Position numbers and translations under genes: made by a program. This document shows positions 36,151 to 47,252 of a DNA stretch of 64,000 nt, one piece after another. The notes beneath the pieces are model-generated. The model was not told the origin of the DNA and searched no databases. It saw only the letters and a list, made by a program, of their open reading frames with translations. The first letter of the stretch is position 1. Each line of letters opens with the position of its first letter. The DNA is from Daucus carota subsp. sativus (lineage: Eukaryota; Streptophyta; Magnoliopsida; Apiales; Apiaceae), in contig NC_030387.2 of NCBI RefSeq assembly GCF_001625215.2, positions 40,323,606 through 40,387,605 on the forward strand, in the 5' to 3' direction.

Positions 36151-37207
36151 AGCTAGAAATATACGAGTTTCGTCGAGAGAATGGAAATCATTGTTAATGA
36201 TAATTCGAGTTTGATAGAGAGAGCAGAGATGTTGTCAGTCATATTCACGCATCGATTTTTCTAGTGTGTACTTATAAATACATGTTAAGCCCTAAATTCC
36301 ACAAGTTTAACTCATTTTGATTGATTGTTGTTTCTTAATAACAGTGGATCCTGTGTACGACAAATCCTTGTTGCAGCAATCCTTTAAAAGTTCACAAATT
36401 CCATGGATGTTTTCTCGAGGAGCTGATAATCTTTAAGATGGCACACAACACTATGCAAACTGATCTATACAAAAATTAACCTTTGACCTGATAAAGGCGT
36501 GAGTTTTCCTCTGGAGGAATTAATTTCGCCTTTGACATGTTTATGTTTAAGTCGACAAATAAAATTATTATTTCGATACATATTTGAATTCAAGTCGATT
36601 TCTTCCTTGATCCGGCGTGTTTAACCTGTGTTTAAGAATTCGACCAATGCATTCAACCGAAAATTTTACAATTCCAACAACAAATTAATAATAATATACA
36701 CGGATGAAAATCCTGTCAGACATTTGTCATAAATGAATTATCAATAATAAAAAAATTATTTTTGACTCGTTAATGATTTATATGCAAAATATATTCAAAG
36801 TTTATTGGTAATACATGTGATTAAAACTAGGCAAGTTGATTAAGTGCAATTACATAGCCTAAGTGACGGGTTTATTTCTGTAGTATTCGAATATACAGAC
36901 TCTGATTCATTCTGAAAAATATTAAAACATAATTAGTATAATTTGTAAAAAAAATATAAATAGGCCAAGTTGACTAAACAAAGCACATCTAAGTAATGGT
37001 TAAACAAAAATCGGTGTTTGTCAACCATGAATACGTGATGCTACAGTACTTTAAAACGGGAAAAAAAAGTCAATGATGGATTTTTGTTTGTCAACGTAAT
37101 CGATGTACATTTTAACTTACATTAATGACTTCAGCTGATATGGATCGCATAGTAACTAAATTGAATAAGACTACTCATTTCTAATAAACAATTGTTAACG
37201 TATATTT

Positions 37208-37377
37208 TCCGGGTAACTGTTGAAATATAAGTATAAAATTTATAAAGGGCTCCTCTTAAGGTTTTAGAAGAGATTTTTTATGGATTTTATACTTATATTT
37301 CAAGAGAACTATTATCTCTAAAACTTTAAACTGTTAGAGGAGGTTTTTTATGGATATTATACTTATATTTCAACAAT
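37208..37377. repeat. ~170-bp inverted-repeat (MITE-like) element
   Basis: Begins TGTTGAAATATAAGTATAAA and ends with the complementary TTATACTTATATTTCAACA. A further copy of TATACTTATATTTCAA lies in the middle. No coding. Confidence 0.6.
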
Positions 37378-37558
37378 AACTTCTTATTTTTGAAGATAAA
37401 GACGTGAGATGATTAAAATATTAATAAATCACGGCCTTTTCACACCCCTCTGCTACGAGGTCATTGCTCAATTCTTTCTATTTAATGATTCCATTATTTA
37501 CTTGTTAGCTTTCGAGGTCATAGTTGTTGTTCACCAAAAACCAACAGGTTGCATACTA

Positions 37559-37750
37559 ATGGGACTGGAAAATCTTATTGGGAGCCTGAAGAAGAAAGTG
37601 CTCAAGGGTCTCAAGAAGAAGACAGGGGTCTCGGATTATGACAAGATCGAAAAGAGTGACAGCATGCGCGTCGAAATTCAGAGCAGAAAAGCTCGAAAAC
37701 TCATTCAGAACACTCTCAAAGTTGCTGATTCTCCCCCGTGCAGTACCTGA
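37559..37750 (+). CDS. Small basic conserved-looking plant protein (63 aa), function unknown
   Basis: Reads MGLENLIGSLKKKVLKGLKK, then SDYDKIEKSDSMRVEIQSRK, then KARKLIQNTLKVADSPP. The frame is open further upstream to 37409, but the conserved-looking part begins at this ATG. The composition is strongly basic with an amphipathic N-terminus and no signal peptide. The SDSMRVEIxSRKARKLI block resembles a small plant protein family that I recall only vaguely, so I give no name. Upstream ACCAACAG just before the start could be a splice acceptor, in which case a leader exon exists. The antisense open frame at 37556-37864 is a shadow. Confidence 0.6.
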   Translation: MGLENLIGSLKKKVLKGLKKKTGVSDYDKIEKSDSMRVEIQSRKARKLIQNTLKVADSPPCST

Positions 37751-38222
37751 AATCAGTCTCTGTATGTGTTCTTCACTGGTCTGAGACAGAGGTGGAGTTT
37801 TTCGATTTTTCGGAAGATTGTAGATAGATTTCGATATTCCTGCAATTGAGTGCTTGATGATCATATGTTCTGGTATGTCATAAATAGATGAATGTCAGAT
37901 AGATTAGTAGCAATAATTCACAGAAGTTGTACCACATGTTACCTCCTTTTTTTTTCTTAATTAATTACAAATTCTGAGATAGATGATAATTTATAGTCGG
38001 GTGGCTCTGTTTGGGATTAGCGAATTGAATTAGATGTTGAGATAAATGAGACATGTATCATATTTTCGAGTCGGATATGAGCACATGTTGAATACAATTG
38101 AATTAATATTTTAAATAAAAATTTTGGCTATAATATTTTTATTATATATTTTTAAAGTTACAAGAAGAAAGAGCTGCTTTGTTGAACAATACCAAAAGCA
38201 CAGTAAGTATGCACAAGAAATA

Positions 38223-38460
38223 CTCCCTTTGTCTCATTTTAATTGCTTTTAATTTTATTACACGTATTTTAAAGTGTTAAAAAAATCAGATTTAAACTTA
38301 ATTATTCTTAACAAAATTTATATCAAATAACAATTTATAATCTATATTTTTATTTGATATAAGAATTGTATTTTTTTATTAAGTGCAGATAATATTTTTT
38401 TTTACATCTCCATATACGTGTCAAAAATTCAAACATCTATTAAAATAAGAAAGAAAGGAG
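38223..38460. mobile_element. Degraded Stowaway-like MITE
   Basis: Starts after TA with CTCCCTTTGTCTCATTTTAA and ends with the degenerate complement TTAAAATAAGAAAGAAAGGAG. About 240 bases, AT-rich, no coding. Confidence 0.55.
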
Positions 38461-38895
38461 CCATAAAATTACACAAATTCAGGACAAATCCTTTTCAAAC
38501 CCTAATAAAAAGACGCATTCCTTTAATATCTATATATACGCTGGAATTTGTGTTTGTGAATCTTGTTCGATCATTCTTATTTTGTGTTGTTTTGTATGTG
38601 TAATATTTTATTAATTTTTTCTTTTTCAAAGTTTTTCAATTTACGTAACTGTTTTTTTGTTTAATTTTAGGTTCTTAGAAGTTAGAACGCATCCCCAAGC
38701 CCGAGTCGTTAATGTTTCATCAACAAGTCTTTTTCAGAGATTGCGCGCAGCCTCGTAGATTGTTTTTAGTTCCACATTACTGATTGCAGAAGTTATAATC
38801 CCACGCAGAAATAATATTGCACACGAAGACGAGTAATTTTCTTCTTCTATCTAAGTTTATCCACTTCAATATGTTTGTAAATATGTGTTTGCATG

Positions 38896-41800
38896 TTTTT
38901 TTTTTTGAGTAAAAGAAGTTCTTCATTAATTCATCAATAAATCTGACATTAGTGTCTCCAACAAAGATGATGGAGGAGACGTGAAATCCAAGAAGCTATT
39001 AAGCGTACAAGGAATTTTGGCCAACATACACTACGCCATATATGGCTTTCAACAACATCAAAAAAATGATGCAATAACCCCAAAATATGTTGCCATAGCC
39101 CGAAAATGGGCTATTGCAACATAAAATTTAAGTTGCTTTTTTCGATGTTGCCCTAGGCTTCTATTGCAGCATTATGGTTACCTACTACAACACGAGCTTT
39201 TCTGTCACAATAAACCGCTATTGCAACATCTGACTACCTTATAGCAACAAATATTTTATGTTACATTAGACCTCCTTATTTCAAAAAAAAAGCGGGACCC
39301 ATTTGTGGGTCCCACTTTTTAGGTCCACATGGATCCCACGTGTTAGTCCCATGTTTGGACACCTGTTTGCTAGTCCCATGTTTGCAACATTATTCTAAAA
39401 GGAATTGAAAATATACTCTTTATAAATTAAACATCCCAATAAACTATTCTTTCTTACAAATTTCATAACAAATCCAACCAAATCAAATTACCTAACAATT
39501 CAAAACCAACTAAACGTAACAACAATTAGCCTGTGCCCTCTAGCTTTTCTCTAAAATACACCCTTCTCCATACATAAATGAAGTGCATGATATGTGATTC
39601 CAAGGCTGTGACAATAGGAGTCATCTGTTCCTCTAGCAAGAAACTCAAGCCTGGTGAAATTCTTGAGCCATTTGCACATAATCTTCATTAACAGGATGGA
39701 CCACAACATCAAACAAAATTTGTATATCTTGCTGGATGGAGAAACAAAAGCAATAGGTAAATACTTAATTAATATCACAATCAATATACTTAGAACAAAT
39801 ATTTTAAAAAGCCCAGGTACTTTGGTCTTGGCATATCAATTAAATGTAAGCAACACAGATATATAAATAACTTACCTGGATAGTTTTTTTATACGGCCCC
39901 AGTTCTTTAATTTCTGAGCTATATTATACATTTTCCAAGTACTTGTCTGGCTGCTGGAGTAACTTGTACCAGTTGTATCAGTCATTTCATCACTTTCAAC
40001 TGAAAAAATGCTTATGCTTCGTAAGATTCAAAGCTTAACTTGTTACGATTCTGTTTTACCCGAGTCAGAGATTCCTGATTCTCAAATCAAGCCATCGTTG
40101 GTAAACAAGTTCCTGAACCATATCAAATCTGTTCATTTGCGGTTATTCTGTCACATAATTCAGTTAGTAACTAATGCTCATCAATTCATTCAATTATCAG
40201 AAAGATAATTACTTGTATATTTACATGTGTGTGGAGGGTTATGTAGTCTTATTACCCGACGACAGCCAGGAGAAAGAACTGGGTAACAAACGAGAGTGTA
40301 AGAAGAGGACATGGATACCAGCATAACTAAACTGCAAGGCCAACATGGCCACATGAAGCTGGACTTTCTCCGGCACATTGACGGATACTAGCATAACTAA
40401 ACTGCAGCAAACTAGACTTGCAGCAAACTGATGTAGTAAAGAAAGCTAACACAATGCAAACTAGATATTCTTTAGTGTAGAATGCTCACATTCATTTCAA
40501 AATCATCCATCAGAATTATACCAACAACATGACAAGAAAATAGTATTAATTATTAATTGTTCTATATGTTTTATATGTTCAAAAAGAATGTATCTTTGAA
40601 TTATAATTAATCTTAAAGAAAATAGCAGTAGAAGTTAGCCTTATACCTTTTAGTAGCAAAGATTTTAAGCTCTTGCCTATGAGAACCAAAAAAATTAATA
40701 AACAAAGTCTACTGGTTTGCGGAAAAGATACAGAATGTAACAATAACCAAATTAGAAATGTGAACTAAAACTAACAGGTAACAGAGCTACAACCATTTCA
40801 TAGCATCACCTAATGGCATATACAACAATAAATATTTATAAAATTCTCTAGCACCAAATTCTTGTCTACTGTGACCATTTTTAGGATCAAAGAAGAAATT
40901 ACTTGTGCGACCTATTTTCATTCTTGAACGAGAAAGTGCACAAAGTGCAGACTGAGCATCAAGACCAGGAGACTTGGTCTTGTTTCCACATGTTTTAAAA
41001 AACATCCAGTAACCAAAGAAGAAAGGCCAAATCGTAGTAAAATCTCCAAGATTCTAACAAGAAACATAAAATCACAGCATCCTGGCATGTAAAAGTGTGA
41101 AAATAAAATTCTTTATAAAAGGGCAAGTGCTTGAATCAGGATAGCTACTACTTAATTTCCCGGCCGGAGTCAGGATAGCTACTACTTGAATCCATTATAT
41201 AATATACAATATACTTTTAACAGTAATTATCAACAATGAGAAGTTCAACAGTAAACCATTTAAATCTAAAAAACACATAGCATTACAAAACTGAATATGG
41301 AAATTATAAATTAAATAGCTCAAATTCTATAACACAAGCTCGTTACCTCAGAACAGAGATCCAAGCCTTTTATGACTTTGATTTAACACAGGCTCCTGAA
41401 AATACACAGACAAGTACACATATAACACATCCACACATGTTCTTAAGTTAACAAATGAGAAAGGGGGGAGAGACCAAGAAGCACCCAAATTAACCCTGAA
41501 ATAGAGACATAAAACTACTCTAAGTGAGACACCTACTAAGAAATAAAAAATCCCTAATTCAAACTCAAAAACCCTAATTTCGATTGAATCCTCAATCGAG
41601 TGTTGAAGCTCTCCATCAGATCGATCCGAAAATCTAGCTAACATCTACTGAAATCCTATCCTATTTAGATAGACAGAGAGAGATAACGGAGAGAGATATA
41701 GCGAAAGAGAGAGGAAGAGAGAATGAAATGGAGAAAGCTGTGTCAATCAAACTTGGAGTCAAGGTCTCCAAAAATATTGAGCGGCTAATATTACCGCTTC

Positions 41801-42629
41801 TACAAAAAATTTCAAACAATACTTTTTATTTTTATCAAAATATTTTATTAATGATATGATTATTAAAATTTTAAAGATATAATCAGTTACAGTAAAATTA
41901 TTGTATTCATAATTAGTTAGTTTCAAATTTATTATTTGTATTGTAGTTAATCATCTTAAGAGATGATATAAAAATATTATTGTATTCCAAAATTTAGTCT
42001 TTTCCTGTTTAATATATACATTTTATTATTTAATAATTAAAATTATATTAAGTTTTGAAAGTTATTTTATATAAATTTTATTATCATATTACAAATAATT
42101 ATTTTACTAATAATTCTACGCAACACATATATTTGGCTATTGCAACATCAAATGGACATGAATGGTTATCGTTGCGGTAGTTATAGGTTAGTGCCACTAA
42201 AGCAACATAATTTTGCAACACTCGTGTTCACACCATTGCGGTAGGCCATATATGGCGTAGTGATATGTGCCACCCTGTTTGCTTGCTTCCTAACAAACTT
42301 TACCAATACCCCACCTCTATTACTAATCATAGACTTGCACTGATATACCAGGTTGCCAAGTTCAAGCAGATTGATGTTGTCGCTGCTCAAAGCATTAACA
42401 CAAAGCTTCGAGTCACTTTCTATTATCACTTCAGTCACAGGGAGGTGCTTTAACCACGATAGAGCCTCTGTAATCCCGACCATTTCTGCTTCCATTACAT
42501 GTACAGTGCCAGCAAACTTCATTACCCTTCCTCTAGAAATTGTCCGAGGTTGTCTCTGAGAACCATACCTACTGCATACGAGTCTTGTCCCTCCTTTATT
42601 GCAGCATCTACATTTATAGTGTCCCATTC
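38896..42629 (-). pseudogene. 5'-truncated LINE with RNase H domain, split by a CACTA element
   Basis: On the minus strand the segment from 42629 to 38896 is the 3' end of a non-LTR retrotransposon. It ends in an A-run (T11 at 38896-38906) and is flanked by matching ATATGTGTTT (42630-42639 and 38881-38890). The coding part shows an RNase H fold: NVDAA with the first catalytic Asp, MEAEMVG with Glu, IIESDSKL with the second Asp, then KFVRKQANRVAH. A frameshift near 42540 separates the NVDAA part from the rest. At 42262 the CACTA element interrupts; the reading resumes at 39028 as MLAKIPCTLNSFLDF and SPPSSLLETLMSD, typical of this domain's tail. It is dead as a gene. Confidence 0.85.
39029..42262. 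mobile_element. CACTA (En/Spm) element, non-autonomous, 3.23 kb
   Basis: Perfect 18-base inverted ends CACTACGCCATATATGGC are flanked by the 3-base duplication ATA (39026-39028 and 42263-42265). Subterminal regions carry many TTGCAACA / CTATTGCAACAT words in both orientations. Interior open frames (for example 39551-39784 and 41348-41644 on the minus strand) are short and show no transposase motif that I recognise. The element must therefore be mobilised in trans or be a relic with captured sequence. Confidence 0.9.
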
Positions 42630-43005
42630 ATATGTGTTTTTGTGTGTTATATGATTCTTGTTTAAAATCTCTTTTCTAATCGTTTTCTCGGTTTCTTATT
42701 TTAGATTTTGGGCAAGCGTCTTGGAAAACGATAACGATACTATTGGTGGGGAGTCGGTGTCAGGAGGCGAGAAAGAATTTAAGAAGAATCAATAGTTTGT
42801 CAATTTATCTCAGCAGCTCGCTGTTCATTGTTTAGAAATTTATGATAAGGGTGTGTGTATCTAATTTGTTTGATGCCATAATTTGTTTGATGCCACAAAT
42901 TGTACATAATTTTTTAGTTTTGGAAGTTAATGTTTTCGTTAGAATGAAATATTGCAGTACCATCAAGGAATTTAATGTTTTTGATGGAACAGCCTGATTA
43001 AAATA

Positions 43006-43264
43006 CTCCCTCCCTTCCCATTTTAGTTGTCACATTTGGTTTTGTGCCGGTCAAATTGACCAAAGTTTGACTGAAATTTATTAATATTTTATCAATTGAA
43101 AAAATAAAGAAAATGTGTTACCAGAAATTATTTTTAATCTACTTTAAGATGTAATTTTTATTTTTTTAAAAATAATGAAAGAGTGACTTGTAATCTTTGG
43201 TCAAAAATTAGTCAATTTGACCAACAAAAAAAGAAATGTGACAACTAAAATGGGACGGAGGGAG
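43006..43264. mobile_element. Stowaway-like MITE with TA duplication
   Basis: Ends CTCCCTCCCTTCCCATTTTA and complementary TAAAATGGGACGGAGGGAG between TA dinucleotides. 259 bases. The interior GGTCAAATTGACCAAAGTTT repeats as a complement near the right end. Same family as 58761-59018 and 59029-59240. Confidence 0.85.
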
Positions 43265-43954
43265 TATCATTGTACATGGTTGAATTTGAACTAGTATTCA
43301 TGAGTACTTTAATAATTAAATATATAAACGATAAAAAATGTGTGTTAATAAACGTGACAAAGACAAATGAGAAAAATATTAAAATAAAGAGGGAGTAGGA
43401 TCTTTCTAAGTATATTTTATACGAGTACGGATCCTCTGTCCCCTTCATGTGTCTCGTTATATGTCCATTCTTTCTTATTGGTCAATTTTTTTACCTTCCA
43501 CATGAGATGAACGATGTTTTGTAATCATATGATTAGTCTGTTTCTTCTGAATTTACACATCAATTTAATATTTATCAATCATGTTATTTTCACTAATGTT
43601 CTGTAAATGTGTGATATGACGAATAATATTTACTATTCATCTTACTCTTCTTCTCAATTAATCATATATAGAAGTTATACGGTTGATGAACCAAAAAAAA
43701 AAAGAAAAAAGAAGCCGTGCAAGATAATTGAAAAAGGCAGCAATACAAAATTAAATCACAAAAAATTGATTAAATAAAGATGATAGACATAAAGATGAAT
43801 GGATAAACATAGAGATGAACTGACAGATTAACTTCATGTGTCGTGTGTAACTGCCAATTTAAAGATACAAAATAATGGAAAAGAATTTTCAGTTTATAAA
43901 TTGAACAGTATCAGCCGTTGGATTATAATGGATGAAGGGTTAAAATAGAATCCA

Positions 43955-44430
43955 CTAATTTCGGCAGACTGGGTATCAGGGGCCCATTAACTGTACAGGG
44001 CCATGGCTAAATCTTGTTTATTAATGATAAAAACTTAAAAGTGATTTATTTAAAAATTGAAAATTAATTTCTTAACAACTACTTTCTCCGTCCCGTTTAA
44101 TCCTGTATTTATTTTTTGGTACGGTTTTTAAGATTTATATAAATATAATTTCATAATTTTTTTAAATTGTTTTCTAAATAAAAATAAGATGTTTAAATTT
44201 TATCAAAAATTAAAAAAAATATTATTTAATTATATTTTATAGAAATTTCAAAACACGTGCAAATAGAGAATCGCATTCGGTACTTTTTATCTTCTATTCT
44301 ACTTTCTCCATTCATCGCCTCAACTTAAGGAAAGAAAAAATATACCGAATTTAGCTGGGCCGAGCAAGCAACAATCACCCACTTACAAAAACACCACCTT
44401 TCGCTGGCCCGTGTTTGTGTACCCCGTCTT
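43955..44430. repeat. Segmental duplication copy B (empty site for the hAT insertion)
   Basis: Matches copy A on both sides of the hAT element. TTTCGGCAGACTGGG and GGGGCCCATTAACTGTACAG lie at the left; CCGAATTTAGCTGGGCCGAG and AACACCACCTTTCGCTGG at the right. In place of the hAT element, copy B has only TCCATTCATCGCCTCAACTT. A partial Stowaway-like sequence lies at about 44087-44270. Confidence 0.7.
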
Positions 44431-44876
44431 GTTTTCTTTTGATAAATTTTATACAGTTAAAACGCTAGTCCACTATAATTTTCCACTATAATACCCACGT
44501 TGTTTCACCAGCTGTACTTGGGCTTTACTAAGCATGCGAAGGCAAAGCCTACATTCCTAACAATCAAACCATGCCAATTCGGTCTTGTTTGAATATATCG
44601 AAATAAAAATCGGAACAGTTACAAATAGTAATGAGAAAGATTTAAGATTCAATATCTGTTATGATTATCATCCTCCATACATCTATTTTAACACAGAAGT
44701 ACTGCTGGTGGCCTGCCAAAGTAACAACCTTATGCAAAAGATCACAGATGTCCCTACAGTACTAAACATAATACCAGAGCGTCTCAGAGAGTCAAAAACA
44801 GATTATTACAGACCAAAATACTAATAATATAAAATAGATATTCTTTCTCATTAAATAGCATGAACAAGAAAGAAGC

Positions 44877-45258
44877 TGTTGGGGTATAAGCCTTTCGGCC
44901 CAATTCACTACGGCCCAAAGCAGGTCCAGCCCACCATTTGAACTCCAACGTTACGACTGCAACGGTCGAGCGAGAGAATCCCGCCTCCATTACTCACCAT
45001 CATTTCCCTCCCGCATCGGGCGGGGACGTTACATAGCAGCGCTCCTCCTACTACTATATAAAGGACTGGTAAAGCAAGAGTAATTCATTCACAACTTTAT
45101 ACACTTTTACATACTCGCTTGCAGTTCTACAAAACCCCTTCCTAGAGCCACTAACTTATTCTCACGCCGGAGGTGAATCGGGGGGATAATCCCTCGCATT
45201 CTTCTCTATTTCAGGTCACTCTCAGGCTTCGGCATCCGGCAGAATCTTGGCTCCAACA
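44877..45258 (+). repeat. 5' LTR
   Basis: Runs from TGTTGGGGTATAAGC to GGCTCCAACA. Contains a TATA box TATATAAA at 45055-45062 for U3/R transcription. Appears identical to the 3' LTR. Confidence 0.95.
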
Positions 45259-45276
45259 TTGGCGCCGTCTGTGGGA
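45259..45276 (+). promoter_or_regulatory. Primer-binding site
   Basis: TTGGCGCCGTCTGTGGGA directly follows the 5' LTR. TGGCGCC is complementary to a tRNA 3' end of the type used by many plant gypsy elements. I do not assign the tRNA. Confidence 0.75.
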
Positions 45277-45308
45277 ACTGCAAGTAGAATTTCTCACAAA
45301 TCAACACC

Positions 45309-47252
45309 ATGACAAACACAACCGAACAAACCACTGGAAACACTTCCAACCCAAACCCCGGTTTTGACTTTGGCAGCAGTCCCGAAGGGCTGCTGCCCAC
45401 CCCCGAGGAACAACAGCAGATGCTGTTGAAATGGCGAGAAGAACAGGCTGCCAAAGCCCAATCTTCCAAGACCAAAGAACAAGAAGCTGCCCGGCTAGCC
45501 AAGAAGAGGGAAGCCGATGAACTCCGGCTGAAGGCCCTCCAGCTACAAAGGGAAGAAATCGAGCTCCAGGAGAGAGCCCTCCGAGAGGCCTTAGAGGCCG
45601 AAGGAGGTCGAGCGCCAGAAGGCGAAGGAAATAAGAAGAGGAATCGGGAGGACCAAGACGGGTCTTCGGACTCCGAGTCACACTCCCGAGGGCCTCGTCA
45701 CAGGCATGTCACACCTTCGGATACCGAAGGGGAGGAAGGCCCCCACGTCAGGGACCGACTCCGCCGAATGGAGAAGGCCATGTTTGGGGACAAGACGTTG
45801 ACCCATGAGCCAGTGATAGTCGAGGAGATCGAGCAATATCGGCCGCCCCCGGGGAGACAGTTCCCGAAAATGAATGAATTCAACGGGAAGGGCGACCCGA
45901 TCGATCACTGTGACAAGTACGAGTCCCTGATGACTGGAATGGGGCATTGCGACATCATGCTATGCAAGATGTTCAAGACCTACCTGAAGGGATCTGCTAC
46001 GATGTGGTACCGATCCCTACGACCAAGGTCGGTCAGTTCTTATGACCAGTTGAAACGCAAGTTCTTGAGGCACTACTCCCACTTGTGCCGAAGAGAGAAG
46101 GATACCGAAGCCCTTATCCATTGCCGACAGAGACCTAATGAGGAGTTGGGCGACTACTTGGCCAGGTTCAAGGAAGAGGCCGGAATGGTCACTAATCTGG
46201 ATAAGGTGAAGGCTGCAGGATTCCTGACGGCTGGACTGGACCCGGTGAAGGGAAAGAAACTCCGATCATCTTTGTACGATATACCCCCCAAGTCACTGAA
46301 TGACATCTATTTACGGGGAGAAAGCATCAGAAGGAAGATGGAGTCCATTGGGGGACACAAGAACGACCGGAAAGATGATCGGTATAGTTCCCGCTCGGAC
46401 GGCAAGGGAAAAAGAAATGATAGCTACCGAGGCCGAAGAGATGAAAGGGACGAAAAGATGGATAGGGGGGCCGAACGAAGGAGAGATAGAGACAGCACTG
46501 TGTTCACTCCTTTGAATACATCGGTCTCCAAGATTCTGAACGAGATTAAGGGGAAACCGGGATTCGTTCGGCCACCAAAGATGAAGATCCCAGATTACAA
46601 GAAAAACTCAGATAAGTATTGCGACTATCATCGGGACAATGGGCATAATACCGATGAATGCTACCACTTGAAGAAGCTGATAGAAAGGATGGTCAAGGCT
46701 GGTGATTTGAACCAGTATGTCAAGGATCTGAGGGATCGATTGGGTCCCAAAGAAGATAAAGGGAAGGCGCCCGAAGAAGGTGAGAGGTACAGAGGGGAGG
46801 TCCGAACGATTTTCGGGGGAACAATTCTGGACCGAAGTAGCAAGACAGCTAAGAAGAAGTACGCCCGACAGGTCTACAACCTCTACAGCATCAACTCCAC
46901 CAAACAGTCGTATCCTATAATGTTCTCACAAGAAGATTATGAGGATGTTATGCTGCCGCACGAGGATCCGTTAGTCATTAATCCCGTGATCGGTCAAAAT
47001 AAGATCTGGAAGGTCCTGGTTGATGGGGGAAGTTCTGTTAACGTCCTCTACTACAACACCTACCAGAAGATGAACCTCGAAGGCAAGCAGATCGATACCT
47101 GCCATGAGGCACCCCTCTATGGGTTCGGCAACCAGCCGGTCCCGATCGAAGGTACGATCCACTTGCCCTTGTTGCTCGGTAAATCCCCTTATACTGTGGA
47201 AAAACAGGTCAAGTTCACAGCAATGTTCCGAAACAACCCCCCGAAGAAATGA
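45309..47252 (+). CDS. gag-pro: Retrotransposon gag-protease polyprotein
   Basis: A 647-residue intact frame. The N-terminal charged coiled-coil region (residues about 35-110) is followed by the retrotransposon gag domain (about 190-345, FNGKGDPIDHCDKY to RGESIRRKME). Next come a basic RS/RD-rich stretch and a CDYHRDNGHNTDEC metal-binding-like motif near residue 438. The aspartic protease signature is LVDGGSSVNVL with Asp572. The frame ends NNPPKK shortly after the protease because sequence downstream has been deleted, so the protease C-terminal portion (the usual ILGR region) is missing. Particle assembly could still be possible; proteolytic activity is doubtful. Confidence 0.92.
   Translation: MTNTTEQTTGNTSNPNPGFDFGSSPEGLLPTPEEQQQMLLKWREEQAAKAQSSKTKEQEAARLAKKREADELRLKALQLQREEIELQERALREALEAEGGRAPEGEGNKKRNREDQDGSSDSESHSRGPRHRHVTPSDTEGEEGPHVRDRLRRMEKAMFGDKTLTHEPVIVEEIEQYRPPPGRQFPKMNEFNGKGDPIDHCDKYESLMTGMGHCDIMLCKMFKTYLKGSATMWYRSLRPRSVSSYDQLKRKFLRHYSHLCRREKDTEALIHCRQRPNEELGDYLARFKEEAGMVTNLDKVKAAGFLTAGLDPVKGKKLRSSLYDIPPKSLNDIYLRGESIRRKMESIGGHKNDRKDDRYSSRSDGKGKRNDSYRGRRDERDEKMDRGAERRRDRDSTVFTPLNTSVSKILNEIKGKPGFVRPPKMKIPDYKKNSDKYCDYHRDNGHNTDECYHLKKLIERMVKAGDLNQYVKDLRDRLGPKEDKGKAPEEGERYRGEVRTIFGGTILDRSSKTAKKKYARQVYNLYSINSTKQSYPIMFSQEDYEDVMLPHEDPLVINPVIGQNKIWKVLVDGGSSVNVLYYNTYQKMNLEGKQIDTCHEAPLYGFGNQPVPIEGTIHLPLLLGKSPYTVEKQVKFTAMFRNNPPKK

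Noticed and set aside
37556-37864. Minus-strand 102-residue frame
   Set aside because: It is opposite the 63-residue gene. The plus-strand frame has the conserved-looking, charge-patterned sequence; the minus frame does not.
39551-41644. Possible genes inside the CACTA element
   Set aside because: Frames are short, on mixed strands, and show no transposase or host domain that I can identify. They are kept only as part of the element.
45301-45947. Minus-strand open frames opposite gag
   Set aside because: They are shadows of the GC-rich gag frame, with no domain and no splice context. The true antisense gene is at 48840-50615.
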